Shown: one piece after another, positions 61,625 through 64,000 of the stretch | Layout: each line of letters begins with the position of its first letter | Position numbering within the stretch: position 1 is the stretch's first letter | Assembly (NCBI RefSeq): GCF_024679095.1 | Contig: NC_066516.1 | Coordinates: 21,591,035-21,655,034, forward strand | DNA from: Eriocheir sinensis | Lineage: Eukaryota > Arthropoda > Malacostraca > Decapoda > Varunidae | Direction: 5' to 3' | DNA length: 64,000 nt | Program-made: the position numbers and the translations under genes | Notes under the pieces: generated by a model | Seen by the model: only the letters and a program-made list of their open reading frames with translations | What the model was told of the DNA's origin: nothing | Database searches by the model: none

Positions 61625-62146
61625 CTGTGGAGGAAAAGAAGAGCGTCGTTAGAGCAAGGTACATCGGAGAGGCTGGTAAAGCAAATATTGTTGGAGGGTA
61701 TCTAAAGCAGTGAATGTCGCGGCCCTGGACAACCGCCTCACCAGCAGGTCGTCCAGCGTGCCGAGCCGCTGAATCGCTGGATAAATAAAGTGCCTGGCAA
61801 AATTAGCTTACAGATATGATATACTCGAGGTCAAAACGAGAGGCTGTTTGGGGTGCTCTGCGAGGCACCATCTGGCGGCCAGACGCCAGATGGTGCCAGC
61901 CGAGCCCTTGGTGACAACCAGCGAGCTGATTCACGGATATCAAAGAACGAGTCATCGGCTCTGAAGGTGCTGCGGCACTCAGCGGCACACTGTGTCCCTG
62001 CAGCACGGCGGCAAACACCAGCGGTCTGCGAGCGGCACCCACACACATTTCAAGGCAAAGACACGCTGTAGTCATGTACTAAAGTCTCTAAACTAAGATG
62101 AGTCAACAGAGGTACCCATGTAATGAGCAGAGTCAAGGCAGCTTAC
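61625..62146 (-). other. E75 intron 1
   Basis: A short intron of 522 nt begins GTAAGC and ends CCTCCACAG. No further coding segment or repeat was recognised. A small near-palindrome (ATCTGGCGGCCAGACGCCAGAT) lies near 61870-61890. Confidence 0.85.
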
Positions 62147-62216
62147 CGATCACAGTTCTGTCGATCAAGACCTGGGAGTCCATAGGCACTTCATACAACT
62201 CCTGCTCAGAATACAT
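62147..62216 (-). CDS. E75: E75 exon 1: start codon and short A/B domain
   Basis: This 70-nt coding exon has 23 codons plus one base. The ATG (62216-62214) sits in a fair context (CAACCATGT, A at -3). The peptide opens MYSEQELYEV and ends DSQVLIDRTVI. The donor reads ATCG|GTAAGC, so the exon ends in phase 1, and the leftover G combines with AA of the next exon to make Glu. The short acidic N-terminus leading directly into the first finger is what I would expect of crustacean E75 long forms, but I cannot say which insect isoform letter it matches. The exon is too short to be seen as an isolated ORF; the splice match to exon 2 is the main support. The exon continues upstream as 5' UTR of unknown length. 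Confidence 0.88.
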
Positions 62217-63908
<1,692 letters not shown>

Positions 63909-64000
63909 AACGCTTCACCCTGGGGACTTGAGAAGTTTCCAGCGGTTGTCCTCCCAATCATCCCCCCATTCTTTTCTATCCATTATCCATCTCTCTCTCT

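Overview
The window is animal nuclear DNA from an arthropod, most probably a decapod crustacean. I base this on one recognisable gene, the ecdysone-induced nuclear receptor E75, with long introns and canonical splice sites; on a poly(A)-tailed short retroposon whose accidental reading frame (GRPSGPTGKKPTGAIGRDV) I remember from many decapod gene models (unverified memory); and on an extreme load of (AG)n, (AC)n and other simple repeats. No bacterial, phage or organellar features were seen.

The right half (about 33.57-62.3 kb) holds E75 on the minus strand. Five coding exons join in frame: short A/B domain (62216-62147), first zinc finger (61624-61536), second zinc finger (49550-49406), hinge/E-domain start (41133-40895), and one 1.9-kb exon with the rest of the ligand-binding domain and a long F domain (36202-34325, TAA). 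The predicted protein is 806 aa. A separate first exon (42071-41999) lies between the second-finger exon and the hinge exon. It has its own ATG, a donor in the matching phase and a TATA/Inr-like promoter, and gives a 729-aa isoform with no DNA-binding domain. A 3' UTR of about 0.75 kb ends near an AATAAA at 33591-33586. The two forms would share the heme-binding and F domains, but only the long one could bind DNA. From what is known of insect E75 and vertebrate REV-ERB, they would act as a heme/NO-sensitive repressor and as a non-DNA-binding partner form in the ecdysteroid (moulting) cascade.

The left part (1-33.5 kb), downstream of E75, has no gene I can defend. It holds minisatellites (17-bp, 20-bp, about 47-bp, 49-bp, 89-bp, 134-bp, 135-bp, 140-bp, 155-bp and 184-bp periods), a degenerate satellite near 18.5-19.9 kb, three copies of a MITE-like element of about 220 bp (15301, 18889, 26794), one SINE-like retroposon (14412-14580), a telomere-like AACCC stretch (3172-3363), long homopurine tracts and many microsatellites. 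The E75 introns carry more microsatellites and several nuclear-receptor half-site pairs. The 62.2-64 kb end holds the likely 5' UTR and promoter side of the long E75 transcript.

The most notable observations are the DNA-binding-domainless E75 isoform with its own promoter-like sequence, and a 30-nt tandem duplication across the last splice acceptor that doubles the Cys-Pro motif thought to help bind heme.
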